Source of the DNA: JBEPVZ01 sp041690695 | Lineage (GTDB): Bacteria; Patescibacteriota; Microgenomatia; Daviesbacterales; UBA10151 | DNA length: 64,000 nucleotides | Assembly: GCA_041690695.1 (NCBI GenBank) | Contig: JBEPVZ010000002.1 | Location: forward strand, 1-64,000 | Direction of reading: 5' to 3' | The notes under the pieces: model-generated | What the model saw: only the letters and a program-made list of their open reading frames with translations | Databases searched by the model: none | Told to the model about the DNA's origin: nothing | Program-made: the position numbers and the translations under genes | Shown: positions 61,762-64,000 of the stretch, one piece after another | Layout of the letters: each line of letters begins with the position of its first letter | Numbering within the stretch: position 1 is the first letter of the stretch

Positions 61762-62364
61762 ATGAGCGTCTTTAAGGATCGAAATGGTCGGAGTTTAACG
61801 CTAGCTACGGCTTTTCGAAAAATTGGCCGGAGATTTTTTAGCTATATTGAGGATATTGAACTTCTACTTATTAACACCTTAAGTTGGGTGCCTTCGCATT
61901 TTTTTAGACTAGCTCTGTATGCTGGCTGCGGAGTGACGGTTGGACGCAAGAGCAGAATTCATATTGGTGCTCGATTTTTTGAGCCAAAAGGCGTCAAGAT
62001 TGGTTGGGGGACGATTGTTGGAGAATTGGCCTTTTTAGATGGTCGGGGAGGTTTAAAAATTGGTAATCATGTCGATATCGCCTCTCAAGTTATGATTTAT
62101 ACTTCAGAACATAATATTCATTCCGAAAGTTTTGAACCAATCTGTCAGCGAGTTGAGATTGGTGATTATGTTTTTATTGGTCCTAGAGTGATTATTTTAC
62201 CAGGAGTTAAGATTGGAAATGGTGCGGTGGTTGGTGCTGGGGCAGTTGTCACTAAAGATGTTTCGGAACTCGCGATTGTCGGAGGTGTTCCAGCTCAAGT
62301 TATTGGTACTCGTAAAGTTTCTAGTCTTCACTACCGTTTAGGTCGAGCTCGATTATTTCAATGA
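61762..62364 (+). CDS. Left-handed beta-helix acyltransferase (WcaF/CatB-like)
   Basis: A 200-residue protein starting MSVFKDRNG. The frame is open to a TTG at 61705, but a perfect extended -10 lies between, so the ATG at 61762 is preferred. A helical N-terminus (about 20-60) precedes hexapeptide repeats: VTVGRKSRIHIGA, VKIGWGTIVGELAFLDGRGGLKIGNHVDIAS, then TSEHNIHS (H117, catalytic position) and VEIGDYVFIGPRVIILPGVKIGNGAVVGAGAVVTKDV. This is the WcaF/NodL-like serine/sugar acetyltransferase type. It probably acetylates a sugar of the glycan. It overlaps the next gene by 4 bases. Confidence 0.87.
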   Translation: MSVFKDRNGRSLTLATAFRKIGRRFFSYIEDIELLLINTLSWVPSHFFRLALYAGCGVTVGRKSRIHIGARFFEPKGVKIGWGTIVGELAFLDGRGGLKIGNHVDIASQVMIYTSEHNIHSESFEPICQRVEIGDYVFIGPRVIILPGVKIGNGAVVGAGAVVTKDVSELAIVGGVPAQVIGTRKVSSLHYRLGRARLFQ

Positions 62365-62930
62365 TTAAAAAATTTCTAATTGTTATTGTCAGCTTAATTT
62401 TTGTTTTAGGAATAGTTTATTTAGTTTTGCCATATCCGTCGTCAATTAATAGTTTTCCAGGTTTACCTTATTCAACTAAATCGGATCTAGATGGTGATAC
62501 CTGGCAACATCCCAATATTAGTGCCTATTTTTCTCAGTTAACTCGAGATGAGGTAACCGCTTTTTATCGCCAGCAACTTCAAAGTCAATTTTGGGTTGGC
62601 AAAATAATTTCTCCTTTAACTCAAAATCGACCACCCGAAGAGGCTTATCAATATATTCGTGATCAGCAGCAAAGTACATTTCTTGAGGAATATGTCTATC
62701 CTTTTAAAGGAGCCTTATTTGTTAATGGCTACGAACCGATTGTCGAAAATGGCGGGTCAATAGATTTCGTTTCTGACCATATCGAATTTAAAAATCAATA
62801 TTATATTTCTAAAACCACTCTCCGGTTTTATCCGACTTCTCGAAAGTATTCAATTGCCATTTATTTAGGAATTTGGTTAGCCTTGTTTGGTTTATATAAG
62901 ATGGGTCGAATAATACTCAAGTTGAAATGA
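62361..62930 (+). CDS. Unknown protein with two terminal membrane segments
   Basis: I do not recognise this 189-residue protein. A hydrophobic N-terminal segment (residues 4-24) and a C-terminal one (about 165-184) flank a soluble domain. The domain includes PYPSSINSFPGLPYSTKSDLDGDTWQHPN, LTRDEVTAFYRQQLQSQFWVG and a beta-rich end (VSDHIEFKNQYYISKTTLRFYPTSRKYS). The topology puts the domain outside the cytoplasm if the N-terminus is inside. It overlaps the acetyltransferase and the GT2 by 4 bases each, and an O-antigen ligase follows. A chain-length or assembly factor is possible, but no Wzz motif is present. Confidence 0.65.
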   Translation: MIKKFLIVIVSLIFVLGIVYLVLPYPSSINSFPGLPYSTKSDLDGDTWQHPNISAYFSQLTRDEVTAFYRQQLQSQFWVGKIISPLTQNRPPEEAYQYIRDQQQSTFLEEYVYPFKGALFVNGYEPIVENGGSIDFVSDHIEFKNQYYISKTTLRFYPTSRKYSIAIYLGIWLALFGLYKMGRIILKLK

Positions 62931-63820
62931 AAGTTGCAATTATCATTGTTGAGTTTAATACCCGAGATATTTTAAAGAACTGTTTAGAATCGATCTATAA
63001 ATATAAGTGGCAAAACCAGTTTGAAGTTTTAGTAGTCGATAACGCTTCAACTGATGATTCAGTCGAAATGGTCAAAAAAAACTTCCCAAAAGTCAAAGTT
63101 ATTTCAAGTTCAAAAAATTTAGGTTTTGGAGGAGGTAATAATCTTGGATTAAAGTCTTCAGATGGCGATTATTATTTACTTCTTAATTCGGATACTATTG
63201 TTTTAGATAACTCGCTTGATAATTTAGTTGAGTTTGCTAAAACTCACGACTATGGTCTTTCGTCTTGTAAACTACTAAATGCTGATAAAACCTTGCAGCC
63301 TAACGTCGGTGATTTACCAATTGGACTGGCTTTATTTAACTGGTTATCCGGTTTAGATGATTTATTGTCTAAATTTGGTTTTAATCTGTCTTCTTTTCAT
63401 CAAAGATCATCTGCCTTTTATAAAAAGTCCCGCCAAGTTGGTTGGGTCCAGGGGGCTGCCATGTTAATTAGAAAAGATGTTTTCGAAAAAATTGGCGGGT
63501 TGGACGAGGGTATCTTTATGTATGCTGAAGACGTCGAGTACTGTATGAGAGCTCAAAAAGCTAAATTTAAAATCGGATTTACAAATAAAGCTGAGATTAT
63601 TCATTTAGGTGGTGCGAGTTCTTCGGACCCTAGTCTAAAACAGTGGTCTGGCGAATTTATCGGTTTAATCTATATCTACAAAAAATATTTTAGTAGCTTG
63701 GCACAACTAATTTTAAAAGTCTTATTGTATATCTTTATTATTATGAGGATAATTATCTTCTTAGCCTTAGGCAAATTTAAAATTGCCTCAACCTATGCAA
63801 AAATTATATCAACTTTATAA
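62927..63820 (+). CDS. GT2 glycosyltransferase, rhamnosyltransferase-like
   Basis: A 297-residue GT2. AIIIVEFNTRDILKNCLESI, VLVVDNASTDDS, NLGFGGGNN (64-72), LNSD (86-89), GWVQGAAMLIRKDVFEKIGG and FMYAEDVEYCMRAQKAKFKI are the full set of WcaA/rhamnosyltransferase-like motifs. A hydrophobic C-terminal stretch (about 256-284) is likely a membrane anchor. The next gene starts inside its 3' end with a 26-base overlap. Confidence 0.89.
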   Translation: MKVAIIIVEFNTRDILKNCLESIYKYKWQNQFEVLVVDNASTDDSVEMVKKNFPKVKVISSSKNLGFGGGNNLGLKSSDGDYYLLLNSDTIVLDNSLDNLVEFAKTHDYGLSSCKLLNADKTLQPNVGDLPIGLALFNWLSGLDDLLSKFGFNLSSFHQRSSAFYKKSRQVGWVQGAAMLIRKDVFEKIGGLDEGIFMYAEDVEYCMRAQKAKFKIGFTNKAEIIHLGGASSSDPSLKQWSGEFIGLIYIYKKYFSSLAQLILKVLLYIFIIMRIIIFLALGKFKIASTYAKIISTL

Positions 63821-64000
63821 TAAATACTTTTTTTGGGTGATAGTTGCCTTAATGGCTTTTATCCCTCTTTATCCCAAATTGCCATTATTAAATGTCTCAG
63901 GGACTTTCGTGGCGATTAGATTAGAAGACTTTTTAATTGCGGCGACATTAATTATTTGGGCGATCTTCTCGGTACCGAAGATTAAAACTTATCTTCATCA
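63795..64000 (+). CDS. O-antigen ligase/polymerase-like protein, C-terminus beyond window edge
   Basis: An ATG at 63795 opens a frame of 68 codons running off the right edge. The start MQKLYQLYNKYFFWVIVALMAFIPLYPKLPLLNV and then GTFVAIRLEDFLIAATLIIWAIF, two membrane segments separated by a short loop with RLED, match the N-terminus of O-antigen ligase (Wzy_C/WaaL) proteins as I know them. Such proteins join or polymerise lipid-linked glycans outside the membrane. Only the N-terminus is visible, so the assignment is moderate. It fits the preceding GT2 and acetyltransferase genes. Confidence 0.65.
   Translation, partial: MQKLYQLYNKYFFWVIVALMAFIPLYPKLPLLNVSGTFVAIRLEDFLIAATLIIWAIFSVPKIKTYLH

Noticed and set aside
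1..64000. CRISPR arrays, insertion sequences, rRNA, tRNA
   Set aside because: No regularly spaced repeats, transposase motifs, terminal inverted repeats or RNA gene signatures were seen on either strand.

Overview
The window is an AT-rich (about one third G+C by eye), very densely packed bacterial segment, almost entirely given over to building a cell-surface polysaccharide or glycoprotein glycan. I count 56 protein genes: 16 GT2 glycosyltransferases, 7 GT4 glycosyltransferases, 17 large multipass membrane proteins that are GT-C glycosyltransferases or relatives (one degenerate), 2 Wzx-type flippases, 4 SAM methyltransferases, 2 left-handed-beta-helix acyltransferases, a NodB-type deacetylase, a secreted protein with a deacetylase-like fold, an FAD oxidoreductase, 2 unknown small membrane proteins, a MazEF-type toxin-antitoxin pair and the start of an O-antigen ligase/polymerase. 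TGA is used as a stop throughout, which excludes the recoded Gracilibacteria/Absconditabacteria. The mix of tandem PMT-like GT-C proteins, AftD/YfhO-like giants and DPM1/ALG5-like GT2s, with many 4-base ATGA overlaps, resembles Patescibacteria (CPR), especially Microgenomates. That placement is an inference; the window has no rRNA, tRNA or marker gene.

Layout. 1-1721 (minus): a GT-C-like gene leaving the left edge. 1775-6006: three membrane GT-C-type genes. 6011-10411: five soluble GTs in the order A-B-A'-C-B'. 10466-19550: three tandem paralogous GT39-like genes, then GT2, GT4, PIG-V-like mannosyltransferase and flippase 1. 19591-23531: ALG5-like GT2, secreted deacetylase-like protein, GT4. 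23515-25216 (minus): deacetylase and methyltransferase. 25264-28559: GT4 and GT39. 28560-29492 (minus): DPM1-like GT2. 29567-43900: a long plus-strand run with GT2s, the FAD oxidoreductase/methyltransferase pair, an acetyltransferase and several GT-C genes. 43964-49402: AftD/YfhO-like giant, flippase 2 and two GT2s. 49399-50868 (minus): GT39-like gene. 50901-60886: methyltransferase, GT-C, GT4 and GT2 genes. 60978-61534 (minus): MazEF. 61762 to the right edge: acetyltransferase, unknown protein, GT2 and O-antigen ligase. No stretch longer than 300 bases lacks a gene.

How the parts could work together. Cytoplasmic GT2/GT4 enzymes would build lipid-linked oligosaccharides that the two flippases export. 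Three GT2s (19591, 28560, 48653) look like polyprenyl-phosphate-sugar synthases. They could supply the lipid-linked donors that GT-C enzymes use on the outer face of the membrane. Methyl-, acyl- and deacetyltransferases would decorate the chain, and the ligase at the right edge would polymerise or attach it. No nucleotide-sugar synthesis genes and no initiating phosphoglycosyltransferase are visible, so precursors must be made elsewhere.

The strongest unexpected signal is regulatory. At nearly every transcription-unit boundary a good sigma70-type -10 (often extended TGN-TAnAAT) lies only about 6-13 bases before the start codon. This predicts leaderless or almost leaderless mRNAs, and it moved several start codons downstream of the longest open frame. 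At 50875-50894 two divergent genes share a perfect palindrome whose two arms are the two extended -10 boxes.
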